NCBI GenBank assembly: GCA_019638595.1
Contig: JAHBTJ010000007.1
Location: 165,674 to 229,673 of the forward strand
Reading direction: 5' to 3'
DNA: 64,000 bases
DNA from: Chitinophagaceae bacterium
GTDB taxonomy: Bacteria > Bacteroidota > Bacteroidia > Chitinophagales > Chitinophagaceae
Shown here one piece after another: positions 33,359 to 42,274 of this stretch. The stretch's first letter is position 1, and each line of letters begins with the position of its first letter. The translations under genes and the position numbers were made by a program. The notes under the pieces were generated by a model, which saw only the letters and a list, made by a program, of their open reading frames with translations, ran no database searches and was not told the DNA's origin.

Positions 33359-35779
33359 TTATAATGATGACCATTTTAATCGCAGGCTGTTGCTTACCAC
33401 GCTGATGCTGCTGAGCGCCATGGCTGCGCCGGCAATCATGGGATCAAGGACAAAACCATTTATGGGATGCAGTACGCCTGCCGCAATGGGTATACCAATC
33501 ATATTATAAATAAAGGCCCAGAATAAATTCTGACGGATAGTACTGACTGTTTTACGCGATAGCCTGATGGCTTCAGGTACCTTAGCCAGGTCGCCTGAAA
33601 CAATGGTCATTTTCGCGGACTCGATTGCGATGTCGCTTCCTTTGCCCATTGCAATGCCTACATCGGCCTGTGCAAGCGCTGCACTATCGTTCACCCCGTC
33701 ACCCACCATTGCTACTGTTTTTTTCTGCTGTTGCAGTTGTTTTATAAACTCCAGCTTCTGACCGGGCAGCACATTCGCTTTAAAATGTAATATGCCGGCT
33801 TCTTTTGCTATAGCCCTGGCTGTTGCTTCGTTATCGCCTGTAAGCATATGCACTTCAATGCCTGCTTGCTGTAACTTATGTACCGCCCGCCTCGAAGTAG
33901 GTTTAATTTTATCTGCAATACCAATAATTGCTTTTACCGCCTGTTCGTCAGAAAAGTATATTACGGTTTTCGCATTGGTTTCCCATTCTATCGCAGCCTG
34001 TTCAATTTTGAGGGGAATATTGATACCGTATTGGTGCATTAATGCCTTGTTCCCTGCCAGCCAGGTATGATCGTGCACGGTAGCTTTTATGCCCTGCCCT
34101 GTAATATTTTCAAATTTATCTACAGCTATTCCCTTCTGTTCGTGTAAATGATGAACAATGGCTTCCGCAAGCGGATGTTCTGATTTTTTTTCAATGGAGT
34201 ACAGTATATCAGCATGTGTGCCGGTTTCATCCGTCCAACAGGTATTGGTAACAACCGGGTGTCCCTCTGTAATAGTGCCTGTTTTATCTAATACCACCAC
34301 GTTGATGTTTTTTGAAAGCTCAAGGCTTTCAGCGTCTTTGATCAGTATGCCATTAGTAGCGCCTTTACCCACACCCACCATAATGGCGGTAGGCGTTGCC
34401 AGTCCTAACGCGCAGGGACATGCGATAATAAGCACGGTAACCATCGCCATTAATCCCTGTGTAAACCCATTTTCTCCCCCCCATACCAGCCAGGTAATAA
34501 ATGTAATAACAGCAATGCCTATTACTATGGGAACGAAAATTGCAGCTATTTTATCTACCAGCTTTTGAACAGGGGCCCTGCTGCCCTGCGCGTCTTTTAC
34601 CATTTGTATGATTTGCGCCAGCAGGGTATCGCCGCCTACTTTTTCAGCCATAAATTCCAGGCTGCCTTTTTGGTTGATGGTACCGGCGAAAACTTTGCTT
34701 TCTTTCCTTTTTTCAACAGGTACCGGCTCGCCACTGATCAGGCTTTCATCTATATACGAGCTGCCCGCAGTTACAATCCCGTCTACCGCTATTTTTTCAC
34801 CAGGTTTTACCAGTATAACAGCTCCTTTGTTCACTTCAGCCAGGGGAACCTGCACCTGGTGACCACCAGGATGGATCACTGTAACCGTTTTAGGCTGTAA
34901 GCCTATCAGCTTTTTTAGCGCGGATGAAGTATTGTTTTTTGCTTTTTCTTCCAGGAGCTTCCCTAAGAGGATAAATGCGATCACTACCGCTGCTGCTTCA
35001 AAATACACGTGCGGATGCAGTCCCCTGCTATGCCAAAACCCGGGAAACAGGGTGTTGAATATGCTGAAAATATAAGCTACTCCGGTACTCAAAGCTACCA
35101 GGGTGTCCATATTGGCTGACCTGTGTTTTAATTGTTTCCATGCATTAACGAAAAAGCCACTTCCTATCCACAGCACCACGGGAGTGGCAAGCGCCCACAT
35201 AATATAATTCGCATACGGAATGTTCATGAAAAACATGCCTATTATTACAAGGGGAACTGAGAATATGATGGCGGCGATCGTTTTTGCCCTTAATGAGCTC
35301 AACTTTTTTTGTTGAATATTCTCTAGCTCATCTTTGGCATCTTCGGTTTCATCTGTCATCAGGTCGTAGCCGACAGACTGAAGGGCTGATCTTAGCTTCC
35401 CCGGATCCGTCATTCCCGGGATGTATTCTATTGCGGCGCTTGTGTTGGCATAGTTAACCTCTGCTTTTACCACGCCCGGCTGGTTTTCCAGTATGCTTTG
35501 CGAACTGGCAGCGCACGAAGCGCAGCTCATATTTAAAACAGGATAGTGCTTTTTTACGGTGGTTACATTATAACCTAAGTCACGGATGGCTTTTACAGCC
35601 TGTGGCAATACTGCCGGGTCTCCGTTTGTTTCTATAACCACCTGCTTATTATTGAGCTCTACACGATGGTTGACAATGCCATCCACCTTGTTCAATCCCT
35701 TATCAACAATAAGGGCACAATGTTCGCTGTCTACTCCTTCCAATGGCAAACTGATATGATTGCTGCTGTAATCTCGCAT
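33359..35779 (-). CDS. copA: Cu(I)-translocating P1B-type ATPase
   Basis: An 806-residue inner-membrane exporter. The first HMA-like domain (residues 1-75) has EHC but lost the CxxC pair. The second has NMSCASCAAS. The membrane part contains CPCALGLATPTA, the phosphorylation site DKTGTITEG, HP (SEHPLAEA), and MVGDGVNDSAAL. These define a copper-type P1B ATPase that pumps Cu(I) into the periplasm, where the oxidase and DUF3347 protein act. The gene order with AraC regulator upstream fits a copper-induced unit. Confidence 0.93.
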   Translation of the reverse strand: MRDYSSNHISLPLEGVDSEHCALIVDKGLNKVDGIVNHRVELNNKQVVIETNGDPAVLPQAVKAIRDLGYNVTTVKKHYPVLNMSCASCAASSQSILENQPGVVKAEVNYANTSAAIEYIPGMTDPGKLRSALQSVGYDLMTDETEDAKDELENIQQKKLSSLRAKTIAAIIFSVPLVIIGMFFMNIPYANYIMWALATPVVLWIGSGFFVNAWKQLKHRSANMDTLVALSTGVAYIFSIFNTLFPGFWHSRGLHPHVYFEAAAVVIAFILLGKLLEEKAKNNTSSALKKLIGLQPKTVTVIHPGGHQVQVPLAEVNKGAVILVKPGEKIAVDGIVTAGSSYIDESLISGEPVPVEKRKESKVFAGTINQKGSLEFMAEKVGGDTLLAQIIQMVKDAQGSRAPVQKLVDKIAAIFVPIVIGIAVITFITWLVWGGENGFTQGLMAMVTVLIIACPCALGLATPTAIMVGVGKGATNGILIKDAESLELSKNINVVVLDKTGTITEGHPVVTNTCWTDETGTHADILYSIEKKSEHPLAEAIVHHLHEQKGIAVDKFENITGQGIKATVHDHTWLAGNKALMHQYGINIPLKIEQAAIEWETNAKTVIYFSDEQAVKAIIGIADKIKPTSRRAVHKLQQAGIEVHMLTGDNEATARAIAKEAGILHFKANVLPGQKLEFIKQLQQQKKTVAMVGDGVNDSAALAQADVGIAMGKGSDIAIESAKMTIVSGDLAKVPEAIRLSRKTVSTIRQNLFWAFIYNMIGIPIAAGVLHPINGFVLDPMIAGAAMALSSISVVSNSLRLKWSSL

Positions 35780-35866
35780 ATAGTATGCATTTTAGAACAG
35801 CAAAGTTCAGGCAACGCACAGCCGGAGCGTTATACAATTCAGTGGAATGTTTACAGCTTTTACGGG

Positions 35867-36430
35867 TTATATTTCATCGAGCGACCGGCGTTTGTTTTCT
35901 TTTACCTGTTTAAAGTGTGAAGGAGTAAGCCCTGTTACTTTTTTAAACTGGTTGCTGAGGTGGGCGGTGCTGCTGTAACCCAATTGCCAGGCAATTTCAT
36001 TTAAAGTGAGCTCGTCATATACCAGCAACTCTTTAACGCGTTCAATTTTTTGCGCAATAAGATATTTTTCAATAGTAGTACCTTCTATTTCAGAAAACAG
36101 GTTGCTGAGATAATTGTAATCGTAATGGAGCGCGGCGGAGAGTATTTCTGAAAGGTTTTGTGTTGGGGTTCCTCCTTCTTCATTCCGGGCATAAGCGATA
36201 ATGATCTTTTTAATATGTTCTATGACCCTGCTTTTTCGATCATCTATCAATGAAAATCCAACAGCCGTGAAAGCCAGCTGCAATTGTCGCAGCTTTTCAT
36301 CATCAGGCGTTTGAGGTGTTTCCACTTCTCCCAACAGTACAGATGTATAATCAATATGCTGTTGTTCCAGTATTTGCTTTACCGTCATTATACAGCGCGG
36401 ACAAACCATGTTTTTGATAAAAAGTTTCAT
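35867..36430 (-). CDS. AraC-family regulator with HMA-like N-terminal metal-binding segment
   Basis: About 187 residues from MKLFIKNMVCPRCIMTVKQ; an in-frame ATG three codons earlier lies before the predicted transcription start. The first about 70 residues look like a heavy-metal-associated fold with MVCPRC (CxxC) in the usual loop position. Residues about 90-185 are an AraC helix-turn-helix pair (LTLNEIAWQLGYSSTAHLSNQFKKVTG, TPSHFKQVK). A sensor that binds Cu(I) directly through this domain and switches the adjoining copA operon is inferred. It lies 87 bases upstream of copA in the same direction. Confidence 0.85.
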   Translation of the reverse strand: MKLFIKNMVCPRCIMTVKQILEQQHIDYTSVLLGEVETPQTPDDEKLRQLQLAFTAVGFSLIDDRKSRVIEHIKKIIIAYARNEEGGTPTQNLSEILSAALHYDYNYLSNLFSEIEGTTIEKYLIAQKIERVKELLVYDELTLNEIAWQLGYSSTAHLSNQFKKVTGLTPSHFKQVKENKRRSLDEI

Positions 36431-36440
36431 AGCGATCATG

Positions 36441-36448
36441 CAAATTTA
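36441..36448 (-). promoter_or_regulatory. -7 element upstream of the copper AraC gene
   Basis: TAAATTTG on the minus strand is a perfect TAnnTTTG match. It ends 10 bases before ATG 36430, giving a leader of only a few bases. No clear -33 is seen. Confidence 0.4.
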
Positions 36449-36542
36449 TGAATACATTCACACTGCGGATATAGAAATAGGGTTGAAAGTATTTTACCGG
36501 GTTTTAGTAAATTTATGATCGTTTTTTAGAATTGATGACAAT

Positions 36543-37469
36543 ATGGAATTCATAGACTATTATAAAGCATTGGGCCTTGAAAAAAGTGCAAGCCAGGAAG
36601 ATATAAAGAAAGCATACAGGAAGTTAGCCAGGCAATACCACCCGGATTTGAATCCGAATGACAAGGAGGCGCATCAAAAATTTCAGCGGATCAATGAAGC
36701 GCATGAGGTATTGAGCGACCCTGAAAAGCGGAAAAAATACGACCAGTATGGTGAAAACTGGAAGCATGCGGAAGAATTTGAAAAAGCGCAGCAATCACGT
36801 CAAAGCAGGAGCGCCCATTCACAGGGAAGATCGTCGTATGGCGAAGGGTTTTCATCGGAAGACTTTTCGTCGGGAGATTTTTCTGACTTTTTCAACAGTA
36901 TGTTTGGAGGAGGCGGCGGATTTGGGGAAAGCGGCGGCCGAAGCCGGCAGGCAAAATTCAGAGGGCAGGATTACAATGCAGAAATGCAGCTTACATTAAA
37001 GGAGGCTTCGGTTACGCATCAGCGTACGTTTACCATAAACGATAAGAACGTAAGGATCACTGTTCCTGCAGGTATTGCCGATGGACAAACCATTAAACTG
37101 AAGGGACATGGCGCCCCGGGCGTTAACGGTGGCCCTGCCGGGGATCTTTATATTACATTTCATATAACAGAAGACCCTGTGTTTAAAAGGCTGGGAGATG
37201 ACTTGTATACTACCGTTGAACTGGATTTATATACCGCAGTATTGGGTGGCGAAAAAGTTGTTGACACATTTGACGGCAAAGTCAAATTAAAAGTAAATGC
37301 CGGTACACAAAACGGGGCAAAAACAAGACTAAAAGGAAAAGGTTTTCCCGTATACAAGAAAGATGGCGCAGCCGGGGATCTGATCATTACCTGGAATGTG
37401 AAGCTGCCTGTAAATCTTACAGAAAAACAGAAAGAGCTGTTTAAAGAGCTTGCTCAATTGTCCAATTAA
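36543..37469 (+). CDS. cbpA: DnaJ-family co-chaperone CbpA
   Basis: A 308-residue protein. The J domain (residues 4-70) contains the essential HPD in [10 protein letters not shown] Gly/Phe/Ser-rich linker (about residues 85-135) is followed by two C-terminal client-binding domains ([31 protein letters not shown]). There is no zinc finger, so it is the class II/CbpA type that stimulates DnaK. The cbpM gene follows after 10 bases. Confidence 0.9.
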   Translation: MEFIDYYKALGLEKSASQEDIKKAYRKLARQYHPDLNPNDKEAHQKFQRINEAHEVLSDPEKRKKYDQYGENWKHAEEFEKAQQSRQSRSAHSQGRSSYGEGFSSEDFSSGDFSDFFNSMFGGGGGFGESGGRSRQAKFRGQDYNAEMQLTLKEASVTHQRTFTINDKNVRITVPAGIADGQTIKLKGHGAPGVNGGPAGDLYITFHITEDPVFKRLGDDLYTTVELDLYTAVLGGEKVVDTFDGKVKLKVNAGTQNGAKTRLKGKGFPVYKKDGAAGDLIITWNVKLPVNLTEKQKELFKELAQLSN

Positions 37470-37479
37470 AAACAAGTGT

Positions 37480-37788
37480 ATGCCAGTTACCAATGATCTT
37501 ATTTTAAGGGATGAATGTTGCATTCATTATAATATTGAGGTATCCTTCCTAGACAGACTGCATGAGTATGGACTGATTGAAATGGTCTCTTTGGAGGAAA
37601 AGCAATTTATACATACCGGGCAATTGAGTGAGCTTGAAAAATTCATCCGCCTTCACCGCGACCTGGAGCTCAATGTTGAAGGTATTGGAGTGGTGTCGAA
37701 CCTGCTGGATAGGATGAAACGTATGCAACAGGAGATGGCCGAACTCAGGAACAGGCTTTACCTGTACCGGGATGTGGATGAGTTGTAA
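37480..37788 (+). CDS. cbpM: Chaperone modulator CbpM
   Basis: About 102 residues from MPVTNDLILRDECC; the frame opens 10 codons earlier inside the cbpA end. A short MerR-like winged-helix (DECCIHYNIEVSFLDRLHEYGLIE) is followed by a helical and coiled part (VVSNLLDRMKRMQQEMAELRNRLY). CbpM binds the J domain of CbpA and restrains it. Linkage to cbpA is the main support. Confidence 0.85.
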   Translation: MPVTNDLILRDECCIHYNIEVSFLDRLHEYGLIEMVSLEEKQFIHTGQLSELEKFIRLHRDLELNVEGIGVVSNLLDRMKRMQQEMAELRNRLYLYRDVDEL

Positions 37789-37805
37789 TTACAACCACTA
37801 GTACA

Positions 37806-38981
37806 ATGCGAAAAATAATGCTTACCGCCGTTCTGGTATGGTGTGTTTCTTTTGTTTTGGCCCAGTCATCACCGGTTATCCGTTCAGGTTTGATTTTTCC
37901 ACCCCAGGAAAAACACGTGCATGCCAGTACTTTAGTAGCGCTGCCTAATGGCGATTACCTGGCTGCGTGGTTTTATGGCAGCGGCGAAAGAACGGCAGAT
38001 GATGTAAAGATCATGGGCGCCCGGTTAAAAAAAGGAGAGCAAACATGGAGTGAACCTTTTGAAATGGCAGATACACCGGGCTTGCCCGACTGTAACCCCG
38101 TATTATTTTTAAATAAGTCCGGCAAATTGTTTTTGGTTTGGATAGCGGTTCAATCCAACCGTTGGGAATATTCCATACTGCGTGTTCGTACCTCTGTCAG
38201 TTATCTTAAAGCCGGGGCGCCTGTTTGGCAATGGCAGGATAATATTTTGCTGAAACCGGGCAATGAATTTGCAGATGAAGTAGCAAAAAAATTCAAACAG
38301 TTGCCCAAAAGGAGTGTTGCCTGGGCTGAATATGCACCATCGTACGATGACATGATCATTGAAGCAAGCAAAGATTTACGCAAACGGAGCATTGGCTGGA
38401 TGACAAGGATCAAACCTCTTATTACTACTAAAGGGAAAATATTATTGCCCCTGTATTCTGACGGATTAAACCTGTCGCTGGTAGCTGTTTCTGATGATGA
38501 TGGTACCACCTGGCAGGCGGGCTTGCCTATTGTTGGGAGGGGACCTATTCAGCCTGCCCTGGCTGAGAAAAAAGATGGTACCATAGCAGCGTATATGCGT
38601 GACAGTGGTGATGATCCTTCAAGAGTACAATACAGCGAATCGGCAGACGAGGGTAAAACCTGGACGCCTGCTTATAAAACCGGAATACCAAATACGGCAA
38701 GTGTGGAAGTATGCGTATTGAAAAATGGCAAATGGGCTTTTTTAGGAAATGATATAGACGATGGAAGGTACAGGCTGAGCTTGTTTTTGTCGGATGATGA
38801 AGGCAAAACCTGGAAATGGAAAATGCGTATAGAAGATCATCCTAAAAACGAAGGCGGCTATTCTTATCCGGCTCTTATACAGGGCGCTGATGGGTTGCTG
38901 CATATGACCTACTCGCATCATGCATCCAAAAACGGCAAGTCTATAAGGTATGTAGTGGTAGATCCGGAAAAAATAAAATGA
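37806..38981 (+). CDS. Exported sialidase-family (BNR repeat) protein
   Basis: A 391-residue beta-propeller with a signal peptide (LTAVLVWCVSFVLAQ). Three Asp boxes are visible (SDDDGTTW, SADEGKTW, SDDEGKTW), and early blocks HASTLVALPNGDYLAAWF and LPDCNPVLF match the exo-sialidase-like group common in Bacteroidota. Because many such proteins act on other sugars, sialic acid is not certain. It lies 17 bases after cbpM but begins a sugar-handling run with the aldolase and Gfo/Idh genes. Confidence 0.8.
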   Translation: MRKIMLTAVLVWCVSFVLAQSSPVIRSGLIFPPQEKHVHASTLVALPNGDYLAAWFYGSGERTADDVKIMGARLKKGEQTWSEPFEMADTPGLPDCNPVLFLNKSGKLFLVWIAVQSNRWEYSILRVRTSVSYLKAGAPVWQWQDNILLKPGNEFADEVAKKFKQLPKRSVAWAEYAPSYDDMIIEASKDLRKRSIGWMTRIKPLITTKGKILLPLYSDGLNLSLVAVSDDDGTTWQAGLPIVGRGPIQPALAEKKDGTIAAYMRDSGDDPSRVQYSESADEGKTWTPAYKTGIPNTASVEVCVLKNGKWAFLGNDIDDGRYRLSLFLSDDEGKTWKWKMRIEDHPKNEGGYSYPALIQGADGLLHMTYSHHASKNGKSIRYVVVDPEKIK

Positions 38982-39039
38982 ACTATTGATACGATTGGCG
39001 TTTGAATAAACAACAATATTACAGTCATAAACTATAATT

Positions 39040-39849
39040 ATGCTTCAGAAATTAAAGCAGGGAAAAAATGTATATGGCACCTGTCTTACATCGGTTTCAC
39101 CAGGGTGGCCGCTGGTATTTAAAAAATCGGGATTAGACTTTGCCTTTATTGATACGGAACATATTCCCATTCACAGAAATGAGATGGCTAAAATGTGCCA
39201 GGTCATGCAGGCATATGATATTACACCTGTTTTGCGCATTCCTTCGCCTGATCCTTACCTTGTATGCCAGGCCATTGATGCAGGCGCAAAAGGAGTAATA
39301 GCGCCCTATCTTGAATCGGTGGAGCAGATACGGGACCTGGTTGGCGCAACAAAGCTGCGGCCGCTGAAAGGCGAAATATTGCAGCAGGTATTAAATGGCG
39401 AAAAAGAACTGAGTGGCGAAATGCAACAGTACCTGGAGAATTATAATCGCGGAAATATAGCAATCGCAAACATAGAAAGCGTGCCGGCCATGGAAAAGCT
39501 GGAAGAGCTTTTGAGTGTTCCCGGCCTGGATGCCGTTTTTATCGGTCCGCATGATCTTTCTATCAGCCTGGGTATACCCGAGCAATACGATCATCCTGAA
39601 TTTGAAAAAGCAGTTACCTATATTATCCGGACAACACGAAAAATGGGGCTTTCCATCGGTATTCACTTTTCACTGGAGCCGCAAAGACAATTGCGATGGA
39701 TAAAGGAAGGGGTAAATATAATAGTGCATAGCTCAGATATTGCGTTGTTTAGTCAGAAGTTACAGGCTGACATGCGCGTTATTAAAGAAGCTGTAGGAGA
39801 TATTACCCCGGGTGACAACACGGTTCAGGAAGAAGTGCCTGTAGTATAG
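39040..39849 (+). CDS. HpcH/HpaI-type class II aldolase (2-keto-3-deoxy sugar acid aldolase-like)
   Basis: A 269-residue TIM-barrel protein. The metal ligands are in FIDTEHIPI region (Glu) and FIGPHDLSIS (Asp after the GPxD block); GAKGVIAPYLES and ANIESVPAMEKLEELL are standard. Family members cleave 2-keto-3-deoxy acids to pyruvate and an aldehyde. The neighbouring sialidase and oxidoreductase suggest sugar-acid use, but the substrate is unknown. Confidence 0.82.
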   Translation: MLQKLKQGKNVYGTCLTSVSPGWPLVFKKSGLDFAFIDTEHIPIHRNEMAKMCQVMQAYDITPVLRIPSPDPYLVCQAIDAGAKGVIAPYLESVEQIRDLVGATKLRPLKGEILQQVLNGEKELSGEMQQYLENYNRGNIAIANIESVPAMEKLEELLSVPGLDAVFIGPHDLSISLGIPEQYDHPEFEKAVTYIIRTTRKMGLSIGIHFSLEPQRQLRWIKEGVNIIVHSSDIALFSQKLQADMRVIKEAVGDITPGDNTVQEEVPVV

Positions 39850-39928
39850 TACCTTCCTTCCCGGCAGGTTATGCCTTGCTGACAAGGATTATTTTTTCAT
39901 CTTTAACTTTTCACAATTACATACCTAT

Positions 39929-40915
39929 ATGCACGAAATAAAATGGGGGATGATAGGATGCGGCAATGTTACCGAAAAGAAAAGCGGCGCACCCGCTATT
40001 AATAAAATAGCGCATTCCGTGCTGGTGGCTGTAATGGCAAGACAAAAAGAAAAAGCGGAAGATTACGCCAAAAGACACGGGGTGCCACGCTGGTATACCG
40101 ATGTAGATGCGTTAATAGCCGATGATGAGGTAAATGCGGTTTATATTGCCACTCCGCCTGATGTGCATTTGGAATATGCCGCTAAAGCTATCAAAGCAGG
40201 TAAGGCGGTATACATTGAAAAACCCATGGCCAGGAATTTTGCGGAATGTGAGGAGATTAACCGGTTAGGACGTGAGGCCGGTGTGCCTGTATTTGTTGCC
40301 TACTACCGGCGAACGCTACCCTATTTTGTACAATTGAAAGCGCTGATTGATTCAGGAGTGATAGGAGAGATCCGTCTCGTAAATATTTTACTCCATTGGC
40401 AGCCTTACGATGAAGAAACAGGCGAAAACCCAAAGCCGCGGTGGAGGGTGTTCCCGGAAATATCGGGCGGCGGGCATTTTCACGACCTGGCGTCTCACCA
40501 GTTTGATTTCCTGGAGTATGCTTTGGGCAAAATAAAATATGCCCGGGGTATTGCACGCAACCAGGCGGGCTTGTATCCTGCCGATGATATTGTAGTAGCC
40601 AACTTTGAGTTTGAGAACGGTATACTGGGCAACGGAAGCTGGTGCTATACTGTTAATAAAGAGCAGCGTATTGACCAGTCGCAGTTGATCGGTTCAAAAG
40701 GAAAGATCATATTTTCTTTTTTTGAGAGCAGCCTTATAAAGGTAGAGACTGCTGAAGGCACTCAGCAATATGAGGTGCCTTATCCGCCACATGTGCAGCA
40801 ACCGTTGCTGGAAACCATTGTGAAAGAACTAAGAGGAGAAGGAAAATGCCCCGGCACAGGCGAGACCGGCGCACGGGCAAACTGGATAATGGATGAAATT
40901 GTTAAGCGGCGTTAA
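39929..40915 (+). CDS. Gfo/Idh/MocA-family oxidoreductase
   Basis: A 328-residue NAD(P)-dependent sugar oxidoreductase. The Rossmann motif is GMIGCGNVTEKKS; the catalytic EKP is in AVYIEKPMARN; the C-terminal beta-sheet domain includes GGGHFHDLASHQFDFLEYALG. Such enzymes oxidise or dehydrate sugars and are frequently paired with aldolases. It ends 5 bases from the convergent serpin gene. Confidence 0.87.
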   Translation: MHEIKWGMIGCGNVTEKKSGAPAINKIAHSVLVAVMARQKEKAEDYAKRHGVPRWYTDVDALIADDEVNAVYIATPPDVHLEYAAKAIKAGKAVYIEKPMARNFAECEEINRLGREAGVPVFVAYYRRTLPYFVQLKALIDSGVIGEIRLVNILLHWQPYDEETGENPKPRWRVFPEISGGGHFHDLASHQFDFLEYALGKIKYARGIARNQAGLYPADDIVVANFEFENGILGNGSWCYTVNKEQRIDQSQLIGSKGKIIFSFFESSLIKVETAEGTQQYEVPYPPHVQQPLLETIVKELRGEGKCPGTGETGARANWIMDEIVKRR

Positions 40916-40919
40916 GGTA

Positions 40920-42140
40920 TTATTTTACGAACCTGCCTATAAAAATAATTACACCGGTACGATTGTCAACGATGAGGAAAACAAAAGGATGGTTGGCATT
41001 AAAAACTTTTGGTACCGGTGGTGGTGGAGGCTCTCCGCCGCCATATCCTGTTATCACCATGTCAACCTTTGACACTGCTGCCGCTTCGGTTCTTTTTTCA
41101 TCCAGTTCAATAAAAGTTTTATGGATGATCTCGTCAATCTTTAATGGATCACCTGATATCCCGGTAAAATCGGCCTTATCGGAAAACATCTCAGTATAAC
41201 CCATCCGGAGCATGGCAGGTTTGGGCAACAGCTCGGTTTCAATTTTAAATTTCGGCAATGAAAGGATAACCTCGCTTCCTCCCCTTGATCCTATTATGCG
41301 TGATAAATAGTCATGGTTTAGCCGGGGCTCTATTTGATTAATCCCGTATCTGTCATGCGGCAGCAAAACTATCATGGAGAACTGGTCACACTTATAATCC
41401 AATGTAACAGCCTGGATGTCGTCATCTTCGTAATACCTGTACCAGGCCCTTTTGTTCATAAAATCAATCCTCACCTTATTCTTATCAATGGTGCGAAAAA
41501 TTTTCGCCCTGGTTTTTTTCTTCTCGAAAGGGCTGTCCCATTCTCCCATAAAATAAATGGCATTTATGATGCTTAGTTTGATATCCGGGTTAAGTCCGGA
41601 TATTTCTTTTATTTTATTATTTGTTTTTCCGGATACCCATTTGTTCAGCTCCTGGTTTGCTGTTATGATATTACTCCTGTCGAAAGAACGGAATTCCGAA
41701 TGGTATTTCTCCCCGATTGTTTGCCTGAAGGTATCGTTGATTATAAGGTCATTATTGATCCATAAGGAATTGGCCAGGTAAAGCTCGTTTCCCTCAGCAG
41801 ACTTGTTGTCCGACCATTCCGGGCATTTATAAAAGCCGGAATCTTTCAGCATGGTTGTCCTTTTTATCAGGGCGCTGTACAGATCATTCCTTTGTGACAG
41901 ATTACGGATGCACAAAAGGCTATCCATTTCCGCTCGTGTAGTTGATCTTGCCCCTTCATTGGGAGCGGACAATGCAATGTGCAAGCTGAACGGGGAAATA
42001 ATGAAGTTAGCCGTATCTGGTTTGGCAGCCTTATAGATAGTAAAAGCAAATTCATTATTGGCATCTGCCAGTTTATCCTGCGCGTAAGCATGCATAAGGG
42101 CTATGCCCCCGCTTAGCAAAAACAAAGTCTTTTTTTTCAT
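40920..42140 (-). CDS. Exported serpin-family protease inhibitor
   Basis: A 406-residue protein with a signal peptide (TLFLLSGGIALMHAYAQ). Serpin marks are present: NFIISPFSLHIALS, SIINAIYFMGEWDSPF, the hinge region DEKRTEAAAVS and the C-terminal NHPFVFLIVDNRTGVIIFIGR. The reactive-centre region is long and ends in GGGEPPPPPVPKVF, with Arg at P15, where Gly is usual. Whether it inhibits a serine or a cysteine protease cannot be read. Serpins are uncommon in bacteria. A -7 box lies at 42182-42189. Confidence 0.9.
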   Translation of the reverse strand: MKKKTLFLLSGGIALMHAYAQDKLADANNEFAFTIYKAAKPDTANFIISPFSLHIALSAPNEGARSTTRAEMDSLLCIRNLSQRNDLYSALIKRTTMLKDSGFYKCPEWSDNKSAEGNELYLANSLWINNDLIINDTFRQTIGEKYHSEFRSFDRSNIITANQELNKWVSGKTNNKIKEISGLNPDIKLSIINAIYFMGEWDSPFEKKKTRAKIFRTIDKNKVRIDFMNKRAWYRYYEDDDIQAVTLDYKCDQFSMIVLLPHDRYGINQIEPRLNHDYLSRIIGSRGGSEVILSLPKFKIETELLPKPAMLRMGYTEMFSDKADFTGISGDPLKIDEIIHKTFIELDEKRTEAAAVSKVDMVITGYGGGEPPPPPVPKVFNANHPFVFLIVDNRTGVIIFIGRFVK

Positions 42141-42181
42141 AATTACAACAACAGGTGGTAAAATAGTATTGAATCGGATAG

Positions 42182-42189
42182 CAAATATA
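42182..42189 (-). promoter_or_regulatory. -7 element upstream of the serpin gene
   Basis: TATATTTG on the minus strand matches TAnnTTTG, 41 bases before the ATG. The -33 site is not evident. Confidence 0.35.
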
Positions 42190-42274
42190 CCCTCCTTTCC
42201 GGCTTTTTATTTTTGGGTAAAAAGCAACAAATATTATTGCCGTATAAAAAGCAAAATAACAAATAGCATAGTTC

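Noticed and set aside
36543-37788. Canonical dnaK-dnaJ operon
   Set aside because: The J protein is CbpA-type without zinc finger and lies 18 kb from dnaK.
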